A DNA stretch of 64,000 nucleotides from the NCBI RefSeq assembly GCF_001514145.1, contig NZ_KQ948659.1, positions 489,454 through 553,453 of the forward strand. The letters run 5' to 3'. Each line of letters begins with the position of its first letter. Position 1 is the stretch's first letter. A model generated the notes under the pieces. That model ran no database searches. It had not been told where the DNA came from and saw only the letters and a program-made list of their open reading frames with translations. Both the position numbers and the translations under genes were made by a program. This document shows positions 15,346 through 22,645 of this stretch, in pieces. This DNA is from Streptomyces canus (GTDB taxonomy: Bacteria > Actinomycetota > Actinomycetes > Streptomycetales > Streptomycetaceae).

Positions 15346-16595
15346 ACGTCGACGACATCGTGCGCGACGCTCTGCGCGAGCAGGCCGCCGAACAGCCCCC
15401 GGCGGCAGCGGGGTTCGCCGACCGGGTGCTCGCCGTCCGGCGCCGCCGCCGTACCCGCAGGATCGCGGCCGCCGCGGTCGTCACGGTGGCCGTGGTCGCC
15501 ATTGGGGTCGGGGTGCCGCTGCTGGACTCCGGCAAGCACGACGTACGGCCCTCGGGTGGCGGTGGCATCGTGGTGGAGAAGAAGACGAAGGCCCACCCCG
15601 ACCAGTCGCCACCGCGCGAGGAGATCTCCGTCGGGGGCACGACCCTGGCCGGGTACTTCATCCCGGACACGGTCAAGAAGACCGCGGAGACCGCCGTCTA
15701 CCAGCGCACCTACCACCTGCTGAACCCGAGGACCGGCAAGTACGCCAAGACCGTGGACTGGTCCTGGGTCGCCGTCGCGCCCGGTGCGAAGACGGCCGCC
15801 GTCCTCGAACAGGACCTGCCCGCCTCGCGGATCGGCCTGCTGGATCTGACCACCGGCAAGGTCGAGCGGTGGATCCCGGTCGACCACGGGGCCGGCGGGC
15901 TCGCCTTCTCCCGCGACGGCCGCAAGCTGGTCGCGACGACGTACACCAAGAACCCCGATCTGCGGGTCAAGACCGAGGGCGACATCGAATGGAGCCCGGA
16001 GTGGACGTCGAGCCGTACCGGTTTCTACGTCCTCGACGTGGCCTCCGGGAAGGGCGACTGGAACGAGGTGAGGCTCGCCTCCGACGACGGCCGGCTCGGG
16101 GGTTCCGTCCTCAACTCCCGCCAGGACTTCGCCCTCACCGACGACGGCCTGCACGTCTGGTCCGGGAACCCCATGGGGGACATCGGCAAGGAGTTCTGGG
16201 ACCTCAAGGGCAACAAGGTCCCCACACCGGCGAAGGACAAGCACCTGCAGTGGTACGTGGACGCGGGGAAGTCGCCGGACGGCAGCCTCGTCGCCGGTGA
16301 ATTCGCGGGCAAGAGGTGGAAGACCTCCTCGTGGATCGTCGATGCCGCGACCGGTGAGACGACCGAGGTGCACGGACAGCAGCTGCTCGCCTGGGTGGGC
16401 AACAAGCAGCTCATCGCCTGGGACATCGGCAAGAACGACAAGAGCGAGTTCCATCAGCGGCTCGTGCTGGTCACCATCGGCAGCGACAAGGAGACCCCGC
16501 TCAGCGGCTTCCGGCAGAGCGACGAGGGCATCGAGGGCGAAGCGGGCAACGCGGGGAACGCCGGACGCTGGGAGCCGGTCTTCGCCCAGCCCTGA
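15342..16595 (+). CDS. Membrane-anchored beta-propeller protein, probable sigma-factor partner
   Basis: 417 residues. A 40-residue cytoplasmic N-terminus (VDDIVRDALREQAAEQPP, then Arg-rich) precedes one membrane segment (about residues 41-60, AAAAVVTVAVVAIGVGVPLL) and a large extracellular domain with WD40/TolB-like repeats (GGLAFSRDGRKL, GKSPDGSLVAGEF). The layout is that of an anti-sigma or sensor protein: short cytoplasmic tail, single helix, external sensor. No zinc HxxxCxxC anti-sigma motif is visible, so an anti-sigma role is inferred only from the 4-bp overlap with the ECF gene. It ends directly at the convergent dapA stop. Confidence 0.75.
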   Translation: MNVDDIVRDALREQAAEQPPAAAGFADRVLAVRRRRRTRRIAAAAVVTVAVVAIGVGVPLLDSGKHDVRPSGGGGIVVEKKTKAHPDQSPPREEISVGGTTLAGYFIPDTVKKTAETAVYQRTYHLLNPRTGKYAKTVDWSWVAVAPGAKTAAVLEQDLPASRIGLLDLTTGKVERWIPVDHGAGGLAFSRDGRKLVATTYTKNPDLRVKTEGDIEWSPEWTSSRTGFYVLDVASGKGDWNEVRLASDDGRLGGSVLNSRQDFALTDDGLHVWSGNPMGDIGKEFWDLKGNKVPTPAKDKHLQWYVDAGKSPDGSLVAGEFAGKRWKTSSWIVDAATGETTEVHGQQLLAWVGNKQLIAWDIGKNDKSEFHQRLVLVTIGSDKETPLSGFRQSDEGIEGEAGNAGNAGRWEPVFAQP

Positions 16596-17489
16596 TCAGG
16601 CGGCCACGAGTCGTTCGTACTCCGCCAGCAGCCCGTCGGCCGCCTCCCGGCCGGCGGGCCGCAGCGGGGCGCGGACCGGGCCCGCGGGCAGACCGAGCGC
16701 GTTCAGGAGGGCCTTGGCAGTGACCGTGCCGGGCAGGCCCGCCGACATCATCGCCTCGATCAGCGGCGTGGCCCGTTGTTGGAGGCGGGCGGACACGGGG
16801 GTGTCGCCCGCCTCGAACATGTCCAGGATCGCGCGGAGTTGAGCCGGAACCACGTTGGCCACCGTGCTGACGTAGCCCGCCGCGCCCACCGCGTACAGGG
16901 CGAGGATGTGCTCGTCGCAGCCCGCGTAGTACGCCAACTCCGTGCGGTTCAGGACCTTTTGGGTGCCGAGAAGGTCGTAGGAACAGTCCTTGACCGCGAC
17001 GATCCGGGGGTGCTCGGAGAGCTGGATCATCGTCTCCGGCTCGATGCGGGTGCCGGTGCGGCCCGGGATGTCGTAGAGCATGACGGGCAGTCCGGAGGCA
17101 TCGGCGATCTCCCTGAAGTGCGCTTCCAGCGCGTCCTGCGGCGGCCTGCTGTAGTAGGGGCTGACCACCAACACCCCGTCCGCGCCCGCCTTTTCGGCCG
17201 CGAGGGTCAGCTCCACGGTGTGCCGGGTGTCGAAGGTGCCCACCCCCGTCACCACCGATGCCCGCTCGCCCACCGCCTCCCGTACCGCCATGACGAGGGC
17301 GGCCTTCTCCGCGTCCGTCGTGGTCGGCGACTCGCCCGTGGTGCCGGAGAGGACGAGCCCGTCACAGCCTTCCCTCACCAGATGGTCGGCGAGCGCCTGC
17401 GCGCCGTCGAGATCGAGGGCGCCGGCCTCGTCGAAGGGCGTGATCATGGCGCAGAGGGCGCGGCCGAAGGGCGGGGCGGGTGTCGTCAT
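16596..17489 (-). CDS. dapA: 4-hydroxy-tetrahydrodipicolinate synthase
   Basis: A 297-residue DapA. It condenses pyruvate with aspartate semialdehyde as the first committed step of lysine/diaminopimelate synthesis. The Schiff-base lysine lies in RIVAVKDCSYD and the catalytic tyrosine in PVMLYDIPGRTG; the substrate loop GTTGESPTTTDAEK is also complete. ATG at 17489 matches the usual family length. With dapD nearby it is likely the biosynthetic enzyme, although Streptomyces often have several DapA paralogues; two other DapA-fold proteins in this window have different motifs. Confidence 0.9.
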   Translation of the reverse strand: MTTPAPPFGRALCAMITPFDEAGALDLDGAQALADHLVREGCDGLVLSGTTGESPTTTDAEKAALVMAVREAVGERASVVTGVGTFDTRHTVELTLAAEKAGADGVLVVSPYYSRPPQDALEAHFREIADASGLPVMLYDIPGRTGTRIEPETMIQLSEHPRIVAVKDCSYDLLGTQKVLNRTELAYYAGCDEHILALYAVGAAGYVSTVANVVPAQLRAILDMFEAGDTPVSARLQQRATPLIEAMMSAGLPGTVTAKALLNALGLPAGPVRAPLRPAGREAADGLLAEYERLVAA

Positions 17490-17641
17490 GGGTGTAGTCT
17501 CGGCAGACCGACCGTGAAGCTCCACTTAATTCTTCTACGGCATACCGGTAAGCGATGCTGCGAAAAGGCCCTATGTCCAAATCGGGCCCGCATGGGTCAC
17601 CATGGTCAGGACGGTGCACGACCCCTGGTCCTGGAGGCGTC

Positions 17642-17770
17642 ATGAAGCTCGGCAAGGCACTCGCCACCGGAGTCGCGGAAGAGCGGCCGGAGATCCACGA
17701 CGGGGAGCTCGAGCTCCCCGAGGAGATCAAGGAGCTGAAGGCTCCCGAAGAGGTTCCGGCGGCCCGATGA
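17642..17770 (+). CDS. Conserved-looking 42-residue acidic protein
   Basis: A 42-residue open frame, MKLGKALATG followed by an acidic, Glu/Pro-rich tail (PEIHDGELELPEEIKELKAPEE). CTGGAGG (17630-17636) lies 5 bp before the ATG, which supports translation. Its stop overlaps the next ATG (ATGA, 17767-17770), so it is coupled to the Cys-rich protein gene. No known family recognised; it may be a leader or a small partner. Confidence 0.55.
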   Translation: MKLGKALATGVAEERPEIHDGELELPEEIKELKAPEEVPAAR

Positions 17771-18459
17771 GACTGCGGCTTCCGGAGGAACGCCCGACGG
17801 AGCCGCCGACCGGATACAAGATCGCCCACCCGGTGCTGTCCCAGGACGGCACCCGGGCCGGGTTCACCGGTGTGTCGCTCGGCGGCGCGCTGCCGTACGG
17901 AGTCCTGGCCGACGCGTCCTGCGTCTACGGCCTGCGGCACCGGGCACCGAACCGCCGCTGCGACTGCGGCTTCCACTGCGTGCACGACCGCGCGGCGGCC
18001 GAGGCACTGCTGTGCACGGCTGTGCACCGTACGGCCGTCCTCCTCGACGTCCGGGTCCTCGGCCGCTACCTCCGCTTCGAGCGCGGCTTCCGCTACGCCC
18101 GCCAGCGGGTGCGGACCGCCACCGTCGGACCCTGCGCCTGCGGCACGGTCGCGGCGGCCCTCGCCGACGCCGACTGGGGCAGACCCGGCTGGCGGGCCCT
18201 GGCGCCCTCCTGCGCGGGCTGCCTGCGCGGTCGTACGGCCGTCTCGCTCGCCGGGTTCGCTCGGCTGGCCGGAGAGGGACTGCGGGTGGTGGCCCGGCCG
18301 GCCCCGGTGCTCACGCAAGGTGACCGTGGCATGCCCGAGGGTCTCGGGGTGCCCGAACTCGCCGCAGAGGCGGCCCTGTTGCAGGCCCGGCTCGACTGGT
18401 TCCAGAGCCAGCTGGCCCGGCTCGGACAGGGCGGCCCGGACGGCGGTCCGCAGGGGTAG
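17767..18459 (+). CDS. Cys-rich protein of unknown function
   Basis: 230 residues, no signal peptide or membrane segment. Cysteines are paired in a metal-site-like manner: C-D-C-G-F-H-C with VHD in NRRCDCGFHCVHD, then C-A-C-G in VGPCACGTVAAAL and C-A-G-C in APSCAGCLRGR. Together with nearby His residues this looks like one or two zinc or iron sites. The C-terminal 35 residues are helical and leucine-rich. It overlaps the 42-residue gene upstream and precedes the holin-X gene by 52 bp. I do not recognise a characterised family. Confidence 0.75.
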   Translation: MRLRLPEERPTEPPTGYKIAHPVLSQDGTRAGFTGVSLGGALPYGVLADASCVYGLRHRAPNRRCDCGFHCVHDRAAAEALLCTAVHRTAVLLDVRVLGRYLRFERGFRYARQRVRTATVGPCACGTVAAALADADWGRPGWRALAPSCAGCLRGRTAVSLAGFARLAGEGLRVVARPAPVLTQGDRGMPEGLGVPELAAEAALLQARLDWFQSQLARLGQGGPDGGPQG

Positions 18460-18511
18460 CGGGGGCCGGGCCGGGTACCCGGGAGTTCCGACCGAGAGGA
18501 GGCGGAACACC

Positions 18512-18931
18512 GTGACCGGAACCACGGCCCCCAGGCCGGTGCACGACGAACATCACTCGGTGGGCGAACTCGTCGGACAGGCCACCGAACAGGTCTCGCG
18601 GCTCGTGCGGCAAGAAGTCGCCCTCGCGAAGGAAGAGCTGGCCGAGAAGGGCCGGCGGGCCGGCAAAGGCGGCGGGCTCCTCGGTGCCGCCGGCGCCTTC
18701 GCCTACGCGGGACTGCTCGCCCTGGCCGGAACGGCCACCGCCGCCCTCTCCCTGGTGCTGTCGGTGTGGGCCTCGGCGCTCATCGTGACGGCCGTGCTGT
18801 TCGTGATCGCCGGGGTGCTCGCCGCCACCGGCCGCGCCCAGCTGCGCCGTGCCACACCCCCGACGCCCGAGGAGGCACTCGGCAGCGTCAAGGCGGACGT
18901 CGAGGAGATCAGGGAAAGGGCGCACCGATGA
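18512..18931 (+). CDS. Phage holin-X-like (DUF1469) membrane protein
   Basis: 139 residues. The N-terminal amphipathic helix SVGELVGQATEQVSRLVRQEVALAKEELAEKG and two adjacent transmembrane segments (GGLLGAAGAFAYAGLLALAG and WASALIVTAVLFVIAGVLAA) define the actinobacterial holin-X superfamily. Despite the name, these are ordinary chromosomal membrane proteins of unknown role. The GTG at 18512 follows GAGAGGAGG (18494-18502). It overlaps the DUF3618 gene by 4 bp, a pair commonly seen together. Confidence 0.88.
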   Translation: MTGTTAPRPVHDEHHSVGELVGQATEQVSRLVRQEVALAKEELAEKGRRAGKGGGLLGAAGAFAYAGLLALAGTATAALSLVLSVWASALIVTAVLFVIAGVLAATGRAQLRRATPPTPEEALGSVKADVEEIRERAHR

Positions 18932-19431
18932 CGGACAGGACGAGCGGCGAGCCCCCCGCGACGGGGGCCAAGGGACCCGATGAACTGCGGCGCCAGATCG
19001 AGCGGACCCGCAGCGAACTCGGCGACACGGTGGAGGAGTTGGCAGGAAAGATGGATGTGAAGGGGCGCGCGCGGGCCCGTGCGGCAGACCTCAGGGACAA
19101 GGCGGGCGCGATGACCGTGCAGCTGCGCAGCAGCGCCGCACAGGCCGGTCACACGGTGCACGACCGGGCCACGCACGCCGGTCACAAGGTTCAGGACAAG
19201 GCGGTGAAGTCCGGCCACAAGGTCCAGGACCGGACGCTGCAGGCGGGCCATGTCACCCAGGGCAAGGCTTCGCAGACGAGTGCCGCGCTGGAGCGGCGGG
19301 CGGAGCGCAGCGTGCCCCGGCCGGCCCGGCCCCTGGTCCTGGCCGCGGTACGGCATCCCCGGCCGGCACTGATCGTCGGCGCGGCCCTGGCCGCGGTCGT
19401 CGTGGTGTCGTGGCGGTATCCCAAGAAGTGA
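18928..19431 (+). CDS. DUF3618 protein with one C-terminal membrane helix
   Basis: 167 residues. The DUF3618 signature is PDELRRQIERTRSELGDTVEELAGKMDVK near residues 13-41. A His/Val repeat follows (GHTVHD, GHKVQD, GHKVQD, GHVTQG, about 11 residues apart), then a single membrane helix (ALIVGAALAAVVVVSW). The repeat suggests an extended coiled or amphipathic helix along the membrane. Coupled to the holin-X gene by ATGA and closed by a strong terminator 11 bp downstream. Confidence 0.88.
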   Translation: MTDRTSGEPPATGAKGPDELRRQIERTRSELGDTVEELAGKMDVKGRARARAADLRDKAGAMTVQLRSSAAQAGHTVHDRATHAGHKVQDKAVKSGHKVQDRTLQAGHVTQGKASQTSAALERRAERSVPRPARPLVLAAVRHPRPALIVGAALAAVVVVSWRYPKK

Positions 19432-19442
19432 GCGGTGCGTAC

Positions 19443-19474
19443 GGCTGGGCGCGGGCGGTGGCCCGCGCCCAGCC
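19443..19474. terminator. Bidirectional hairpin between DUF3618 and the convergent BrkB gene
   Basis: Perfect 14-bp GC-rich stem (GGCTGGGCGCGGGC / GCCCGCGCCCAGCC) with a GGTG loop, placed in the 55-bp gap between convergent stops. Confidence 0.8.
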
Positions 19475-19486
19475 TTGTGCGTGCCG

Positions 19487-20458
19487 TCACCGCCCGCGGT
19501 TCGCCCGCAGCCTCGGTGGCCACTTCCGGGTGTCCCGGGGCTCCACGTACGGCTCCTGAGTCGACTCGGCCTCGCCGGAGACGATCGCCCGCTCCCGGGC
19601 CAGTTCCGCGTCGAACTCCAGGCCCAGCAGGATCGCCAGGTTCGTCAGCCAGAGCCACACCAGGAAGACGATGGCGCCGGCAAGGGTGCCGTACGTCTTG
19701 TTGTAGGAGCCGAAGTTGGCGGCGTAGAGAGCGAAGCCCGCGGAGGCGGCGAGCCAGACCAGGGTGGCGAGGACACTGCCCGGCGAGATCCAGTGGAAGC
19801 CGCGGCCGCGGACGTTGGGGGCCGCCCAGTACAGCAGCGCGATCATCAGGACGACCAGGAGCAGCAGCACCGGCCACTTGGCCACGCCCCAGAGCGCGAT
19901 CGCCGCGTCGCCGAACCCCACCGCCCTGCCCGCCCGTTCGGCCAGCGGGCCCGTGAACACCACGATCAGCGCGCTCGCCGCCAGCATCAGCATCAAGGTC
20001 ACGGTCAGCGCCAGGCGCAGCGGCGTCAGCTTCCACACCGGACGCCCCTCGGGAAGGTCGTACACCGCGTTGGACGTACGGATGAACGCGGCGACGTACC
20101 CGGACGCCGACCACAGCGCCGCGAGCAGGCCGACGATCGCGAGCACGCTGCCCGTGCCGCCGCTGTCGCCGAGCTGGACCACCGCGTCCCGCAGGATGTC
20201 CCGGGCCGGACCCGGGGCGAGGTCCCCGATGTTGTCCAGGATCTTGTCGGTGGCGCGCTGTCCCACCACGCCCAGCAGGGAGACCATCACCAGCAGGGCG
20301 GGGAACAGCGACAGGACGCCGTAGTACGTCAACGCCGCGGCACGGTCGGCGAGTTCGTCGTCCAGCAACTCCTTTCCCGTGCGCCGCAGCACCGCGCGCC
20401 AGGAGCGCGCGGGCAACTTGGAGGGGCTGTTCGGCTGGTCGTCGGCCTGCTCGTCCAT
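19487..20458 (-). CDS. YihY/BrkB-family membrane protein
   Basis: A 323-residue polytopic protein with about six transmembrane segments. Family marks are RAAALTYYGVLSLFPALLVMVSLLG, SASGYVAAFIRTSNAVYDLPEGRPVWK and the late YGTLAGAIVFLVWLWLTNLAILLGLEFDAEL. The ATG at 20458 is preferred; further upstream codons would extend across the divergent promoter region and the SoxR-like box. The biochemical role of BrkB proteins is unsettled (transport or lipid-related). Confidence 0.88.
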   Translation of the reverse strand: MDEQADDQPNSPSKLPARSWRAVLRRTGKELLDDELADRAAALTYYGVLSLFPALLVMVSLLGVVGQRATDKILDNIGDLAPGPARDILRDAVVQLGDSGGTGSVLAIVGLLAALWSASGYVAAFIRTSNAVYDLPEGRPVWKLTPLRLALTVTLMLMLAASALIVVFTGPLAERAGRAVGFGDAAIALWGVAKWPVLLLLVVLMIALLYWAAPNVRGRGFHWISPGSVLATLVWLAASAGFALYAANFGSYNKTYGTLAGAIVFLVWLWLTNLAILLGLEFDAELARERAIVSGEAESTQEPYVEPRDTRKWPPRLRANRGR

Positions 20459-20499
20459 GCCGTGGCGGGTCTCCCGAAACCACCCCCCGAACCGCCGAC

Positions 20500-20530
20500 T
20501 TGACCTGAATCTTGGTTGAGGTTGAAGGGT
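20500..20530 (+). promoter_or_regulatory. SoxR-like box in the monooxygenase promoter
   Basis: CCTGAATCTTGGTTGAGG (20504-20521) is an 18-bp dyad matching the outer arms of the SoxR box CCTCAAGTTAACTTGAGG. It follows directly on a TTGACC -35 (20500-20505). A -10-like AAGGGT (20525-20530) lies 19 bp further on, the long spacer typical of MerR-family activated promoters. Symmetry is 12 of 18 positions. Confidence 0.6.
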
Positions 20531-20537
20531 GGTCGGC

Positions 20538-21239
20538 ATGACACGACGTACCGACACTCATCCCGACCTGACCGACCCTCGCGCCGGTGCCCCCTTCTTC
20601 AGCCACTGGCGTGTGGGCACCCCCCTGCGCCAGCGGCAGACCGTCGAGGCCGTCGCCGCCGTCTGGGAGCGACGGCCCTGGCCCGCCGACGGCCTGCTCG
20701 GCTATCACCTCTACAGCGGGCACGACACCGCCACCCTGATGCACTACTCGCAGTGGGCGAGCGAGCAGGCCTACGAAGCCTTCGTCAAGACTCACCGGCA
20801 GGAGCGTGTGGACGAGATCGACACCGTCGTTCCGGGCATCGAGCGGCTGGGCCTCGGCCGCTACCGGCACTACCGCAGCGTCGCCCGGGACGGTGACCTG
20901 CGCGTCCCCGGCTGCATCGTGATCGTCGACATCGAGTTCGACGGACCCGACCCCGACCGGCAGCGCGCCTGGGTGGACGCCGTCATCGACGCGCTGGAAA
21001 ACGAGCCGAACCCGCACCCCGGCGGTATCAGCGCCCACTTCCACCTCAGTACCGACGGCACCCGCGTCCTCAACTACGCCGAGTGGGAGAGCGCCCAGGC
21101 CCATCTCGACGCGCTCGCCGCGCCGGGGGACGGGATCGGTTCGGCCTCGGACCGCTGGGAGCGCGTGCAGACCTGGCCGGGGCTGAAGAGCAGCGTGGTC
21201 AGCCGGTACGACCACGCTCTCGGGCTGATTCCCGGCTAG
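20538..21239 (+). CDS. Antibiotic-biosynthesis-monooxygenase (ABM) domain protein, likely SoxR target
   Basis: 233 residues with two ABM-type ferredoxin-fold halves. One is around LLGYHLYSGHDTATLMHYSQWASEQAYEAFVKTH and the other around ISAHFHLSTDGTRVLNYAEWESAQAHLDAL. ABM proteins are cofactor-free oxygenases of quinone-like aromatic substrates or structural relatives. The ATG at 20538 is preferred over the GTG at 20529, as GAAGGGTGG precedes it. In S. coelicolor a monooxygenase gene of this neighbourhood (near dapA/dapD/suf) belongs to the SoxR regulon, to my recollection; the box upstream supports the same here. Responds probably to redox-active metabolites. Confidence 0.82.
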   Translation: MTRRTDTHPDLTDPRAGAPFFSHWRVGTPLRQRQTVEAVAAVWERRPWPADGLLGYHLYSGHDTATLMHYSQWASEQAYEAFVKTHRQERVDEIDTVVPGIERLGLGRYRHYRSVARDGDLRVPGCIVIVDIEFDGPDPDRQRAWVDAVIDALENEPNPHPGGISAHFHLSTDGTRVLNYAEWESAQAHLDALAAPGDGIGSASDRWERVQTWPGLKSSVVSRYDHALGLIPG

Positions 21240-21258
21240 GGTCCCACCGAAAACTCGA

Positions 21259-21293
21259 ACCGTCTGGACAAAAAAAGTGTTCGGTGAGACGGT
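21259..21293. promoter_or_regulatory. Inverted repeat before the ArsR-type regulator gene
   Basis: ACCGTCT (21259-21265) and AGACGGT (21287-21293) form 7-bp arms around a 21-bp A-rich spacer ending 7 bp before the ATG at 21300. Possible operator of the ArsR/SRPBCC pair. Confidence 0.35.
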
Positions 21294-21299
21294 GGACCC

Positions 21300-21896
21300 A
21301 TGCTGGACGTCACCGTGATCGAGGACCCCGAGGCCGCAGCCGTCTCCCTGGACCCCATACGGGCGCGGCTGCTCGCCGAGCTGGCGGCCGGCCCCGCGTC
21401 GGCCGCCATGCTGGCCGGCAAGGTCGGGCTGCCCAGGCAGAAGGTGAACTACCACCTGAAGGCGCTGGAGCGGCACGGCCTGGTCGAGCTCGCCGGTGAG
21501 CGCCGCAAGGGCAACGTCACCGAGCGGCTGATGCAGGCGACCGCGGCGTCGTACGTGATCTCACCGCTCGCCCTCGCCGCAGTGCAGCCCGACCCGGACC
21601 GCTTTCGCGACCAGCTCTCCGCGCGCTGGCTGCTGGCGCTGGGTGCCCGGCTGGTGCGGGACGTCGGCTCGCTGATCACCGGTGCGGCGAAGGCCCGCCA
21701 GCGGCTGGCGACGTACGCGCTGGACGGCGAGGTGCGTTTTGCCTCGGCCGCCGAACGGGCCGCGTTCATCGAGGAGTTGACGGCCGGGGTCACCGGCCTG
21801 ATCCGCAAGTACGACGCCCCGGACGCCGAGGGGGGCCGTGACCACCGCATCGTGGTGGCGGTCCATCCCACGCTGAAACAGACCGAGTTGGAGTAG
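21300..21896 (+). CDS. ArsR-type winged-helix regulator
   Basis: 198 residues. The N-terminal winged helix is SLDPIRARLLAELAAGPASAAMLAGKVGLPRQKVNYHLKALERHGLVEL; the C-terminal part is helical. No metal-binding cysteine motif is seen. Followed after 3 bp by an SRPBCC protein, a pairing found widely in actinobacteria where the regulator is thought to control its partner. Confidence 0.88.
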   Translation: MLDVTVIEDPEAAAVSLDPIRARLLAELAAGPASAAMLAGKVGLPRQKVNYHLKALERHGLVELAGERRKGNVTERLMQATAASYVISPLALAAVQPDPDRFRDQLSARWLLALGARLVRDVGSLITGAAKARQRLATYALDGEVRFASAAERAAFIEELTAGVTGLIRKYDAPDAEGGRDHRIVVAVHPTLKQTELE

Positions 21897-21899
21897 ATC

Positions 21900-22634
21900 A
21901 TGTCCAAAGAGTTCGAGATCGCCCGCGAGTTCGAGGTCGACGCCACCCCCGAGCAGGTGTGGGAGGCGATCACCACCGGAACCGGCGGCTATCTGTGGCC
22001 GATGGAGCCGCCCGAGCCCCGCGTCGGCGGCCGGGGGCCCTTCGGGTCCACGATCACCGCCTGGGACCCGCCGCACCGCTACACCAACCGGGTCGAGGAC
22101 GTCGACGGCATCTCCGAGCAGAGCCTCAACCAGCTCGACTACACCGTCGAACCCCGTGACGAGGGCCGGCGGGCCTGGGTGCGGTACGTGCACAGCGGGA
22201 TCTTCGTCGACGACTGGGACAACCAGTACGACGGTGCCGCCAAGCACACCGACTTCTATCTGCACACCCTGCGCGAGTACCTGACCCACTTCGCGCCCCG
22301 CCCGGCCGCCTTCGCGACCTTCGACGGACCCGAGGCGTCCAAGGCCCCCGACGCCCTCGCCGCCGTGGGGCGGGCGCTCGGCGTCGGCGACGACGTGGCC
22401 GCCGGTACGCGCGTGACGGTCCACGGGCCGGACACCTTCGACGCCGTGGTCGACTTCCGCAACCCGTACTTCATCGGGCTGCGCACCGAGCGGAGCCTCA
22501 CCCGCGTCTTCGGCCGCAACCACTGGGGGCACCCGGTCGGGATCTCCCTGCACGACTTCGCATCCGACTCCGACATCAAGGAGTGCGAGAGCGAGTGGCA
22601 GGCCTGGCTGAACGGGGTGTTCAACCAGGCCTGA
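21900..22634 (+). CDS. SRPBCC / AHSA1-like ligand-binding domain protein
   Basis: 244 residues of START/AHSA1 (activator of Hsp90 ATPase homologue) type. It begins with IAREFEVDATPEQVWEAITT and has a SITAWDPPHRYTNRV-like strand pair. The fold has a deep hydrophobic pocket for small molecules; a ligand is not predictable. Nearly twice the length of minimal AHSA1 domains, so the C-terminal half (from about residue 155) may be a second, degenerate copy. Follows the ArsR gene by 3 bp. Confidence 0.82.
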   Translation: MSKEFEIAREFEVDATPEQVWEAITTGTGGYLWPMEPPEPRVGGRGPFGSTITAWDPPHRYTNRVEDVDGISEQSLNQLDYTVEPRDEGRRAWVRYVHSGIFVDDWDNQYDGAAKHTDFYLHTLREYLTHFAPRPAAFATFDGPEASKAPDALAAVGRALGVGDDVAAGTRVTVHGPDTFDAVVDFRNPYFIGLRTERSLTRVFGRNHWGHPVGISLHDFASDSDIKECESEWQAWLNGVFNQA

Positions 22635-22645
22635 CCCTTCGTGGG

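Noticed and set aside
18512..19431. Prophage remnant (holin-like gene)
   Set aside because: The holin-X/DUF3618 pair is a normal chromosomal feature of actinobacteria, and no other phage gene is near.
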